Shown here: positions 11,171 to 22,825 of the stretch, piece by piece | How positions within the stretch are numbered: the stretch's first letter is position 1 | Layout: the number at the start of each line of letters is the position of its first letter | Source of the DNA: Leucaena leucocephala | Lineage: Eukaryota > Streptophyta > Magnoliopsida > Fabales > Fabaceae | Length of the DNA stretch: 64,000 bases | Assembly (NCBI GenBank): GCA_037074615.1 | Contig: CM073551.1 | Location: forward strand, 15,623,750-15,687,749 | Direction: 5' to 3' | Program-made: the position numbers and the translations under genes | The notes under the pieces: generated by a model | Told to the model about the DNA's origin: nothing | Databases searched by the model: none | Seen by the model: the letters and a program-made list of their open reading frames with translations, nothing else

Positions 11171-12600
11171 ATACTATTTTGGAGAAGATGGAGCTTCGGA
11201 AAGTGAGGTATGACAAAAATAATCTACCGGTGAATAACGTCCTAAAAATAGAATTTAAAATGCGGAAAGAAACAATTTCAATATTTGTAAATGTAAATAA
11301 TAACATTTTGTAATTAAATACAAATATTCCGGTAAACCTTTTATTTCAGGAAATACATTTAAAACAATCATTTCAAAATAATCCTTTTTCTGTAGGACTT
11401 CAACAGAATGAAAATAAGTGTGGAAACACAGTCCCCGAGGATAAATAACCAATCAGGCGTGGCTCAAAGCCACGAAACAGGCGCAGGTATAAAACCCACG
11501 AATAGCAGGCGTAGGTACAAGACCTACGAATAACAGGCTCGAGAATAAATCCCACGAATAATAGGCGTGAGTACGAAGCCCACGAATATCCATCGAGCTC
11601 GGGTTTAACCATGGTGTACCAAGGACTAACAGTACTGCTATTAGTAACCAGCGTTCTATATTCAGTCCTCTCTGAAAATATTTCTAAGCATGCATGGGGT
11701 CAATTTAGCATTAAATGATCACAACACTTTCCAATGCAAGAATTTGACCAATAATATTTCATAATCATGAAATCCCAGCATGATCATCAAATTAAAATCT
11801 CAAAAGACTTTTTCAATTTATATGGAATAACTATTCAAATAATAAAATTCACATAAACATATTTTATAAAGAAAATCAACTTAATATAACATTTACAAAG
11901 TCTTTTCAAAACTTTCTTTATTCATTTTCAAATATTAACATAATCATATAATAAACCAATTGGAAAGAGAAACCAATAATCTTAATCAAAGTCATTAATT
12001 CATATAACCATGCCTTTAGCAAATCATACTTAAAAATTAGCACTTTAAATGGAACATATCAAATAGCATGTTATTATTAAAATATCATTTTTAGGAGACG
12101 TTATTCACTCACCTGCAATGCTCCAATAATTTACTCCTGCTCTATGCTTTAGAATAATATTCTCTCAATATTCTCCTAAATTTTCTGAAAGTAAAACATT
12201 CCATCAATAAATATCATCCATATCCTTTTGTACCAAATACTATTTTCTTCATAACACTTGAAATATGAAAAACTACAATTGAAAATTTTCAAACTTTATA
12301 ACCCTACTTAATTTCAAAAATCTCTTCCAACATTCATATTCTTTCATTCATCTCAACACCTATACTTCAATAATTATTCCAAAATATAAATCCAACATCT
12401 CACTTCATGTAGGCATATAATCATCAATTTCTCCATACCCTTCAATTCCAAAAATTAATTTCCATTTTCTTTTAGTTCAACCATTCTCCCTCCAAAACTC
12501 ACATCGAACCCACTGCACAATTAAAAAAATTCTTCCCATAATAAATACCACACCTGCACACAACAGCATAAGCTTGTATATATCCAAGCTTGTTATATGA
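11171..12600. other. Unassigned AT-rich sequence with a hairpin minisatellite
   Basis: No gene-like reading frame and no recognised element. A reverse-strand GGTGAGT donor-like site (near 12107) and an overall style like the reverse-strand LTRs suggest an unidentified reverse LTR, but I could not find paired TG/CA ends with a TSD. The array at 11454-11590 is described separately. Confidence 0.4.
11454..11590. repeat. Five-unit hairpin minisatellite
   Basis: Five imperfect units of 24-28 bp are arranged head to tail, each starting (C/T)AGGC and ending CACGAA or TACGAATAA. Within most units the arms are complementary, for example CGTAGG..CCTACG and CGTGGC..GCCACG, so each unit can fold into its own small hairpin. 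Arm sequences differ between units while pairing is largely kept. Confidence 0.7.
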
Positions 12601-14260
12601 GAATTTATATGAGTAAAATAAAGTAGAGACAATATAAGATTATCATTGGAATGATAATTTAGAAAATAGAGGTGTGATTGTGATAGAGAAATTAAGTTAT
12701 GGTATTGAATTAATAATTTTTAAATAAAATAAAGTTAGAAGAGAAATGTAAATATTTATTTAAAAGTATATATTATGTCAAATTAATAACTTATTGATGC
12801 ACATTTATATAAACTATGTAAATTGACTATTGAATTGTGACCTAAGCACGTGGCTCCTCATATGTGGTATTTTTGTTAGCTTTAGAGAGAGGTAACCACT
12901 TTTCACTCATTGTGTGTACTAATGTGATATTTGTGAGTGATTTGGTATATATATAAATCTACTGATGATGATATGATTATATTGAGAAAACTTAATTGAT
13001 GCTTTATTGAAAATGGTCTTGTGGGACTTAAAATTTAACTTAGAAAGTTGGATTGAGATTAGAAACTTGTTATATCTTGGTATTGGAATTTGAAAAAAGT
13101 AATTATATTGAGAAAAACCCTATCGTGATATTTATTGATATTATTGATTATTGAGCTATTGAGATTTTGATTAATATGATTATCTTGAGAATTGTGTATT
13201 GGAGTTTGGTGATGATAGAGTAGTATTTTTACCACGTGGTATAGCCTCCATTAGAGCTTGATGGTTGGCTTTCATCCCACCAGTTTACCGAGAGGCTGCG
13301 ACACCCCCACCAGTTTATCGAGGGGGAATGAACACATGGTCCAGTCTTGTACTCTGTGGATTTTGGCCAATCCATAATACTCGACCGGCTAGCTTTTTTA
13401 GTGGCCAGTCATATGGTAGTTATCACTAGACCATGGATTCGATCAACGGGTATAATGAGGTTCAGTTGATTTGATGGGAGGAATTTGAATGGTATTTCTA
13501 TTTGATCATATTATGATAATATATTATTAACTGTGTATTCTCTATCTTGTGTATTTTATTAACTGTCCTACTTGACACCTCACTAGCACATGTTAGTATG
13601 CATGATGAGTAGGATTGTTAGTTACTGAAACGTTTGTCTCACCCAGTGGTTATTAACATTTTTTAGAAGTTAGTTCAGTTGCTGGTTCTCACGGGAAGGT
13701 GCCAGAGGTATAGTGGTGCTATTTGACCTGTATAGCACCATCCTTTATGTTTATGTGTTGAATAGATGTAAATTGCCACTGCAGGGCCTACTTTTGTTTA
13801 TACTTTTACAATTTACTATATTGACCATCATACTGTACATTGTGTGCTGGTAGAAGGCTGGAGGCCTCTTAGGGTTATGCATGTGAATTTGTGGATCCAC
13901 AGTAACTCTTTTGCCATATTAATAGTATTATTCAGTAATTTGTTTGTGTTATGGGCTTTGGGGTTGTTTACCTGGGTTCAACACTCGAAAGCCCCTTTAA
14001 GACGTCCAGAATTTATAATTGTGATAGTGTTAGAAGGGTAATTTGGTATTTTCAATCATAGTTATTTGTTGATTAAGAAAAACTTTTATAATTATGGTAG
14101 TGTTCATTTTGGAATCTTTGTTAAGCTCTTTTATACCATAGTTAACTCTTTTGAAAGTAAGAAACTCATTTATAAACATGGTTAGTTTGTAGCCAATTAT
14201 GGTGAAAATGATTTAAAGTGTTTTATTATTGTTATTACAAGAAGAGTTTTATACTCCTAC
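12600..14260 (+). mobile_element. Diverged LTR copy, TGCAACATT family
   Basis: Strong local similarity to the precisely bounded solo LTR at 58024-59677: shared blocks around TCTTGTGGGACTTAAA, a CACC(A/T)GTTTA(C/T)CGAG tandem repeat, ACATGTTAGTA and TATGGTAG. The right end is near 14250 (AGAGTTTTATA, equivalent to GGATTTTACA at 59677). The left end is diverged or truncated; both boundaries are approximate. Confidence 0.6.
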
Positions 14261-14536
14261 TTAGCAGTAACATAAAGAAAAGAATAGTTACATAAGTCCT
14301 CGTTCTGTACTATGATGAATTATTAAAAATGATAAGAGCAACTAGTAAAGTGATAGAGTTTCTAAGGAAAAAGAAGTACGATGATATGGAATTGAAGCTT
14401 TATGGATGTTAAGAAATTCCGCTAAATACTCAGATAAGTAATAAGAGATATGTGCTAATAAGTATGATGAGTAGTTGATAGAAACTCCAGAATACAATAA
14501 TATTTGAGAGATTTTAATCTGAAAGAAATGGACACT

Positions 14537-17265
14537 TGAAACATCCTCCTTTAAACATCTCAGAGTACACTTATGGAAGTAATCTTGACTTTATTATATC
14601 TCTCTTTGCCAAAAATCCTGACAGAAGATAACTGTACTGATTCGGTAATTCCCCATGAGAACTACCATTCTACATAAGTACCCAGGAAAGACTAGATGAA
14701 CCAGCTAGGTCCACTCACTTCCAGCCTCCTTAGACAGCACTTACGTACACAGTACTTTGTATAGTCTACCAGCACAACGGCATTTTCTAGAAAATATCTT
14801 TGAATCTTAACCTTAACCTTAACCTCAAAAACATGAATTTTCCATTAATTGTTCTAGAACACATAACCAATCTCTTTGGCCTTTCATACATTCATATACA
14901 TTATGGGGTTATGCCATAATTATTTGATACATTTATTTCATCATTTACTATTATACCGTTTCATCATGAACATTGTTGCTCAACTTGTCATATAACAACA
15001 TTACATGCAACAATTCGCACATTTATTACATAATATTCAAATCTTCCAATTCCCAACCTCTCTTCATGCCTCTTTATCTTCTTTACTCATTCGTAAACCT
15101 GTGGGTTTGGGATTACATGGATGGGGTGAGATTTCTGGGGAAATCTCAGTAGCAAACGGTACTAAACAATGCATGCATTAAAGTAAATACTTGTGCTTGC
15201 TTGTGAAAGTGTAAACATTGTGTAATGTGCATGCTTCCATGTAACATATGAAATACAATTGGCCAAGGTAATTATAGAAACAGAGCTTCAATCATATACA
15301 CATATGCACACAATTCAACAAAGTCATAGCACAATCAAGCATAACATTCAATACATACAAGTTTAGGGTAAGTTTACTACCTTGGATTTAAGCTCTCCTT
15401 CTTATGCTTGCACTTGCTTCCCAAGCTTTCCAATCATGAATCTTTTTGGTCAATCATTACCCAACACCTTCTTAGAGGTTTCAAGGTCCTAAATACATTC
15501 ATATTCATTACATAATCCATTAAGACCATTAACTCAAACACTACTCAAGACTACCTCTCTTGAACCTTTAACTTGCTTTAACTAACATAACTTTCTTTAA
15601 TCTTTGCCAATTAACTTGGCCTTTGAACCAATTGATGTCTTGACCTTACCCTACACAATTTCACCTTTTGAATCCATTTATGAACTCAAAATAACCAAAT
15701 TCTAGCAACAATACACTGTTCTGTACAGATTTGGAAAAGCATACATAAATCTTTCAAAAATTCTCATTTTGATTCCAATGCTTCCCATACTTGTTCCTCC
15801 ACTTTTCCCCCACACAAAATCTCATTTTAAGACCATTGGAAGCATCAAAATCATGAAATTCAAATCACTGTTCACGCGAGTGAACAGTGACCATGAGGAA
15901 TTTTCAACATTATAACCTTTAATTCCAATAGTTTCCAAGGTTCAAAACCTTTCCAATCCTACACAAAATCATCATATAAACTCAATGGAAGCATTAAATC
16001 ATTGAAATCCATCTCCTTCTATCATGAACAGTACATGAACAGTGCAGACCGAAATGGTAAAGTCAAGAACATCAACTTACTTCACAACCAAGCATGTAAC
16101 TAACTTGTTTAAGCTTGTCTTAACTATCTATGACTTAAAACTCATATTCCTTTCACATATACACAAAAATTTCAGCACTATTTCCCCAAGATTTAAGCCT
16201 CAAAAATCACTTAAACTCAAGCACAAACCATAAGAACAAAAGGTAGAAGCAAGGAGACAACTTACCTTACTTGCTCCTTCAAGACCCTTGCTTCTTCCTT
16301 GCTTTCTTCCACTTTCTTTCTCTAGAACTCACTTCTCTTTCTAAAGGAGCTCTTGGGTGTGAAGAATGAATGGAAAAGGGGGGTATTTATAGCAAAAGTC
16401 ATGTGCCATTTGAAGGCCAAGATCACTTTGGAAACTATTTGATCTAATGGTTAAAGGTTTGATCTTGGAATGTCTTTTCACTTTTCACTCAAGACCTTAC
16501 CACCATGACATCACTAGCATGGCCTCCCTTGTTACACCTAACCCTTCCTCTTTTTGGGTGCCATTCTTGTGTCCTTGTGGGTCCCACCATGTGCAACACC
16601 TAATTCTTACTTTATTCTCTTTTTCTTTCTTTTCAAAAATCCATAAATTATTTATTATTTGGACTTGGGCTCCAAGATAACTTTTGGACCTTATTGGGCT
16701 GGCCTAGGAAGAAATATTGGGCCTCTTTTAGGCCCAATAGCTAACTGGCCCAAATCCCAATGTACTTTCCTTATACCGATATCCTTAAATTATCCTGATC
16801 TCAAAATAAATGCTAAACACCTCCTTTAATTGTTCTAACATTTTTAGAAATTCATTCTAATATAAAATGAATTCTCTACAAAGTTTCATAATTTTCTGAG
16901 ACCCAGAAGTCCTGTTAAAAATTACATATGTTTCCTTTAACCCTTTATCGGTGTCATTTTTCACCGTAAATTCCATAATTAATTCTACAGGACTCCTTTT
17001 TGACTTCTGTCAACTCCATAAATTCTCATATTAATTATAATAATTTACTATCAAATTTCCTCTGATATCCATCCATTGTGTGAAATGACCAAAATGCCCT
17101 CACAATGGCATTTTCGTAATTTTACACTTTGGCTCTTAGACTTTCTTCCTCTTCCAATTTAATTCCTTTCTTTACATAAATGGCCACATCTTTTCCTGAT
17201 AAATCTCATATATATTTCATTCAATCTGTACATACAACTCAGTACAGAAAATTAGGGATGTTACA
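14537..17265 (-). mobile_element. Solo LTR, reverse, TSD ACACT
   Basis: The plus strand reads TGAAACATCC at the start and GGGATGTTACA at the end, the inverse of a TGTAACATCCC...GGATGTTTCA LTR. It is 2729 bp, flanked by ACACT at 14532-14536 and 17266-17270. No internal region is present, so this is a solo LTR made by LTR-LTR recombination. It contains a reverse hairpin GAGATTTC/GAAATCTC (15128-15147) and a reverse intron-like interval. The reading frames at 16042 and 16447 inside it look like chance. Confidence 0.93.
15099..16265 (-). other. Putative leader intron of the reverse solo LTR
   Basis: On the minus strand a consensus donor AAG|GTAAGT begins at 16265 and an acceptor-like ACCCACAG ends at 15099, about 1167 nt. 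The 8-bp hairpin (15128-15147) lies just upstream of the acceptor, as in the other LTR families. Splicing is inferred. Confidence 0.45.
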
Positions 17266-17589
17266 ACACTACTCATAAGTCTATTATAGTGAGTTGTCCA
17301 TAAGCAAATAGATGCATAGCAAGTAAGCAAGTAACAGAATGAAGTAGAGTTCAACTCTGATTGAGTTGATTCCAATAAGAAGAGTAATGACAGCAAAGAT
17401 ATGAACGTCCGCGGATATTGAAAGCACTCCGCTAGATGTCAAGATAGAAGATAATATATAGATACCCAAATCCTTAGTCATAAAGCAGAAAGGGATATAA
17501 AGAGGATATATCCAAGATAGTTGACTATAAAGAGGATATATCCAAGATAGTTGACTAAGGTACCAAGTAAATTTTGAGGACGGAAATTA

Positions 17590-17607
17590 TTTTTAAGGGG
17601 GTAGAAA
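17590..17607 (+). promoter_or_regulatory. Polypurine tract of the second Ty3 element
   Basis: TTTTTAAGGGGGTAGAAA sits directly before the LTR that starts at 17608. It marks that LTR as the 3' LTR of an otherwise lost element. Confidence 0.85.
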
Positions 17608-19502
17608 TGTCACATCCTAATTTTTCCCTATCTGTATAAGACTGATAGAGAAAAGAGGTTTAGAAAGGATTATGATGATGAATAGAGAGGAAAAATGATG
17701 ATTAGACAAAGGTATAAAGAAGAGGACTAAAGTGAAAAGTCTAAAAGTTCCATGGTATGAAATGAAAGTAGACATAAGCTTTGGGCCATTAAGTGTAATT
17801 ATAAAAAGTTGAGGGCCTAAAGTTAATTTTCAAAAGTTTAAGCGCAAAATGGTAATTATGAAAAGTTGAGTTGAAAAAGGCTTAGAACTACCCGGAAGCA
17901 TTTCAGTCCCAAATTTTATCAGTAGATAGAGAAAATTATGCTGGTTAATCTAGCCTAATATAAAAATTTTATTGGAGTTCCAAATAGCTAATATTTATCT
18001 GATAGTCTAAAAGTTATCTGAATTTTTTTATTAGACCTTCTGGACCTCATATATAAATGAAAAGTTATAGAAAGGTGCGTCCTGTGAAGCCAGAGGTTAG
18101 GGAACTGATAGAACCCCAAAAAGAGTTATGTAGGAAAAGTTATTCACGTTTTAGTGAATTTTAACGGGAGTTTGTGAACGCCCGATATTCGATTATGAAA
18201 CTTAATTAGTAAGTAAGTTGGGACTGAATGAGCTCAGATGATGACACAGGAGGCCCATGATGACCCCAAGTGAGGCCTAGGCCCATGATATCAGTTCATC
18301 GGTTAAAGAGGCCAGTGTCCAGAAATATTTAGAAAATATGCAAATTGATAAAAATACCCCTACATTATAAAAATAATTTAAAAATGAGTGAAGGGTATTT
18401 TAGTCATTTTACACAGGTTAAAAGGTCAAAGAGAGCTACTGGAGTAATTAACCAGGGTCAGGAAATATTCTGTTGAAATGTGAAAAGACAATAATACCCC
18501 TATAATTATTAAAGTAAATAAGGAGGAACCAAGGGTATTTTGGTAATTTGTCAAGGGATCAGTAATTAAATTAATACCCAATCCAAGAATGTCAATGGTA
18601 GGAAGAACCCATATACTAGATTTAAGATTAAAATATATATTATGGAATGTCAGAAAAATTAGATTTAGAAAATTGTCTGATTTTTGGGAAATTGGACTGA
18701 GCTGGTACAAGATTGGATAGAATGGGCTGGAGGTTTCCAGAAGTGATGACTCACCAGGTGAGGTGTCCTATGGGACCCAACAAGGTTTCACCTAGCATGC
18801 AAGGTGTCCCTTAATGATGTCATCATGATGATACAGGTAAAGCTTGGTGAGAAAGCTAAGCTATCTGAGCCGTTCATCGTGAATCGATTTGGACCGTCCA
18901 TTCCACCTCCTTTCACCTATAAATACCCCACCCCCTCTCCATTCCAAGGCACGCCACGACAAGGAGAGAAAAAGAGAAAGAAAGGAAGGATAAAGGAGGA
19001 GATCTAACCGAGTTAAAAGTAATCTAAAGAGCTTAGGGACTCGGCAAGCTTAGGAATAAGGTAAGTAATTTATCCTAGTCCCTGCTCTAATAAATTAGAG
19101 GATTATTCTTATGAATTTAATAGTTAGAATATAGAAGTGTATCTCTCTTGATAAGATTAGCCATGGATAGAAAGAAAGTTAGGGGATTGTCGGATTACGA
19201 AGATTACCTCAAGTTAAACTTGAGTTAAGTAGAGCTATACTGGATGGGGTAATAATGAAAATATTATTATGCTATGTATAGGCTTTGACCTATGTAAAGA
19301 AGGAACCTCAAAGCAAAGGTTAAGGACTAAGGAAAAGCTACCCACAGGTAGTGAACTTACTTACTTGTATGCTTATATTGCTTGGATATTTTATGTGTTG
19401 GTTGTTTACTTTGATGATGTGAAGCATGTATGATTAAGTGATGCTCTGTTTCTTTTGATGCTATGGCCATATGTTATAATTAAGGGACATGGAAGCATGT
19501 AA
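17608..19502 (+). mobile_element. 3' LTR (TGTCACATCC family), cut at 19502
   Basis: It starts TGTCACATCC directly after a polypurine tract. The first kilobase matches the LTR starting at 61232. It has a TATA box at 18918-18925 and a donor AAG|GTAAGT near 19060. At 19502 it is interrupted by another LTR, just after GGAAGCATGTAA. The intact version of this point is seen at 63630-63650. Its remainder is not found downstream. Confidence 0.85.
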
Positions 19503-21136
19503 TGTAACATCCCAATTTTCAGGCCCAGAGACTTAGAAAGTAGCCTAAAATAGGTAGGCTACCAGACTCCTTTGGGCAGAAGTCCCAGAAACATACAGAG
19601 GGTTTTTAGGGACTAAACTGCAAATAAGTAAAAGTGCAGTGACTTATATGTAAATAGTGAAAGTCCTAGGGGTATAATAGTCATTTCAAAAAAAGAAAGG
19701 GACTAAAGTGAAAAGTCTAAAAGTCTCTTGGTGCAAAAGTAAAAGTAGACAAAAATGTGGGGTCTTTAAGTGTAATTTTAGCCAAATATGAGGACATAAA
19801 TGTAATTTATCAAAAGTACAAGGGGCAAAATGGTAATTATAGAAAGTTGAGCCGAAAGTGGCTTAGAACTGCCCGGAAGCATTTCAGTCCCAAATTTCAC
19901 CAGTAGATAGAGGAAATGATGCTGGTTAATCTGGCTTAATATGGAAATTTTATCAAAGTTCCAGATAGCTGAAAATTATCTGATAATAAAAAAGTTATCT
20001 AAATTTTTTTTCAAGGCTCCTGGACCTCAGATATGAGTGAAAAGTTACAGGAATGTGCATCCTATGAAGACGGAGGTCAGGGAACTGACAGAATCCCGAA
20101 AGGAGTTCTGTAGAAAAAGTTATTCACGCTTTAGTGAATTTTGACGGGAGTTTGTGAACGCCCAGTATCCGATAGTGAGATTTACCAATAAATAAACTGG
20201 GACTCAATGAGCCCAGATTATGTAACGCAGACGTCCATAGTAACGCCAAGGAAGGCCCAGACCCAGGATATCAGTTCATCGGATAAAAGGGGCCAGTGTC
20301 CGAAAAAAGTGCAAAATGATGAAAATGCCCTTATGTTATAAAATAGCTAAAGAATGAGTAAAGGGTATTTTGGTCATTTGACTAAGGTTAGACAGTCAAG
20401 AAAGGTTATCTGGATAGTTGACCAGGGTCAAAGAATACTCTGGTAAGATGTGAAAAGACAATAATGCCCCTAGACTCATTAAAGTAAATAAAGAGGAACC
20501 AAGGGCATTTTGGTAATTTGCCAAGGGATGTTTCTTGGGAATCGAGCCATCAGAGTACTTGAGCTTGATCAGATACCCAAGATAGCATTCCCAGAGTGCA
20601 AAAATGTAGCCCAAGGAATATATGAATTAAAGTGGCATTAAAATAATGTTTTAGATTTTTAATAAAGTAAGGTTACGCGGTTAATGTGATAACTGGGGAA
20701 TTGATCAGATAAAGTCCTGAGCTTATCTAAAAGCCATGGGATTACATGAAAGGTGCCTTAAAGATGCCACATGGCATTAATCTAGAGGAAGAAGAAAAAG
20801 ATGAGGACACGTGGCACTATCTCAGCCGTTGATTCTGGTATAAGACTCTGGAATTCTCTAGAAGCACTGAGTCAGTTGGTGAGGTGTCACCATTGCGCCA
20901 CCTAAGCATGTGCGGTGTCCCATGATGATGTCACTTTTTATGAGTCATCATGGAGGATGATGTCATCATAGTGATGTAAGCAAGACTTGGTGAGCAAGCA
21001 AAGCGATTTGAGCCTTTCATCGCGATTCGATCTGGACCGTTCATTCCACCTCCCTCCACCTATAAATACCCCTCCACCCCCTCCCATTTCATTCATCCCA
21101 CGGAAAGCAAGAAGAAGAGAATAGAAAAGAAGAGAG

Positions 21137-21191
<55 letters not shown>

Positions 21192-21589
21192 GAAAGAAAG
21201 GAAGAGAAAGAAGGAGTTCTGGCGGAGCTAGGAGCAATCCAAGGAGCTTAGGGACTCGGCAAGCTTAGGAATAAGGTAAATAATTTATTCTAGTCCCTGC
21301 TCTAATAAATTAGAAGATTGTTCTTATATATTATATAGTTAGAATAGAGAAATATCTCTCTCTATAAGGATAGACGTGGATAGGAAGAAAGTCAGGGGAT
21401 TGTCAGGATAGGGTATTACCTCAAGATATGCTTGAGTTAAGTGGAGTTATGCTGGATAGGATAATAATAAAAATATTATTATGCTATGTATAGGCTCTGA
21501 CATCTATAAAGAAGGAACTTTAGAGAAGAAGCTAAGGACTAAAAGAAAGGCTACACGCCAGGTAGTAAACTTACCTAAACTTATAATTT
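19503..21589 (+). mobile_element. Truncated LTR (TGTAACATCCC family)
   Basis: It starts TGTAACATCCC and contains a TATA box (21061-21068), a GAAA microsatellite in the leader (about 21131-21200) and a donor AAG|GTAAAT near 21275. It stops about where the other LTRs continue toward the hairpin and acceptor, and joins copia gag sequence near 21590. No LTR end, TSD partner or polypurine tract follows, so this is a truncation at a rearrangement breakpoint. Confidence 0.75.
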
Positions 21590-22825
21590 TGAGTTTTTGT
21601 ATTAGAAATGTTGAATGACCATATTTTTGAAAACTTTTGATTATGATATAGGGGAAATCCTTTCAAATGACATTGATTTCAAACTAAGAAAGGATTGGAC
21701 TGACTATGAAAATAAAATAGTTTCTTTGAATATTAGAGCTTTGAAACTTATTCACTGTGCCTTAAATGAAAATGATCATAAAAAAATCAAGTTTTGTTAT
21801 AATGTGAGTGATATTTTTAGATGCTTGAATCTACCTATTCCTCTTACCTTTGTGTTAATGTTGAAAGTGCTAACAGTTCATCAAAATCATAAAGTTACAT
21901 ATCTACTAACGATGAAAAAATGGAAGCAGAGACCATTGAAGGAGAAATCCAAACAGACTTCTATGAATCGGCCAACACAGAACAATAAGAGGAAGAAGAG
22001 AATCAAGAGAGCTCAATTTACATGAATCTGACGAATCATTATTCAGAGCTCAAAATGCATCAATGGTAAAAAATCTAAATTCTTCTTGGATATTTAAGGA
22101 AAATGATTTTAAAAGTTTGCATGATATGATTTTTCAACCAATCATTGAATATGTTTTGAAAAGTAAAAATATTTTACATTCAGAATCTAATAATGTTATC
22201 AATAGGAGGAAAAAGACTTTGCACAATATGATTATAAACTATTTCCACTCGACCAACACAATACTTGCAAATATGATTATAAAGTGTATCATCCAATTAT
22301 CTGCAATTATTATGGTAAACTAGGTCACATTTCTCACACGTTATATTAGAAGAAATTCTAATGTGAGAAATATGGTTTGGGTTCCTAAAGGACAAGCAAA
22401 GTCTAAAACTAATGCTCATGGACCCAAATTCACATAGGTACCAAAATGTCCTCCTAGTACTTTAAACGTGCAGGATAACATTAAGAGGAATAGACACGGT
22501 ACATTGGCAAAAGGCCATCCAAGAGTCTCTCGTTCATCAGTGAAAGCCACATCACTTAGGAAAACTCATGAAGAATCCATTGCTGCAACCTCAAAGTCTA
22601 TTTATAAGAAGTAATAGAGAAAGGATCAAGGAGTACGTTTTGCTCAAAAATGGACCAATAGTGTACTATTCAATTAGCTTGAGGAGAACAAAACAAGGAG
22701 AATCTCTCAAGTATCAAAGTTCATAACAGTTGAGAGACCATTGCAAGTATCTGTCAGAAGATATTCAAAGATGCAATGGGTATACCAAGGCAATTCTCCA
22801 TGCACCTAAGGTAAAGGTACAATGG
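21590..22825 (+). pseudogene. gag: Ty1/copia gag remnant (Sirevirus-like)
   Basis: The frame at 21615-22025 shows the UBN2-type copia gag core: a KDWTDYENK-like segment, then LNIRALKLIHCALNEND and a weak KEIWDTLE-like end. After a gap, 22063-22323 continues and reads into a degenerate zinc knuckle near 22290-22345 (CNYYGKLGHISHTLY, the second and last cysteines lost), followed by MVWVPKG and a GPKF.VPK pattern typical of copia gag-protease linkers. Stops and frameshifts break it throughout. A near-identical gag piece lies at 37918-38230. The left side is truncated at 21590 and the right side is cut by the solo LTR at 22831. Confidence 0.75.

Larger units (their letters stand above)
14260..17607 (+). 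mobile_element. Ty3/gypsy internal 3' region, split by a solo LTR
   Basis: The sequence 14260-14536 joined to 17271-17607 is the 3' end of a Ty3 internal region. It parallels 6926-7142 of the gag-only element: a GAAATGGACACTACT-like word, a TTGTCCATAAG word, AAATTTTGAGGACG, then a polypurine tract. An 18-26 bp tandem duplication containing GAGGATATATCCAAG lies at 17495-17550. No coding potential. The element's LTR begins at 17608. Confidence 0.75.

Noticed and set aside
14806..14829. Telomere-like CCTTAA repeats
   Set aside because: Only three CCTTAA units and the unit is not the plant telomere CCCTAAA; this is LTR sequence.
21131..21200. GAAA microsatellite
   Set aside because: Simple slippage in the purine-rich LTR leader; other LTR copies have shorter versions. 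No separate function inferred.
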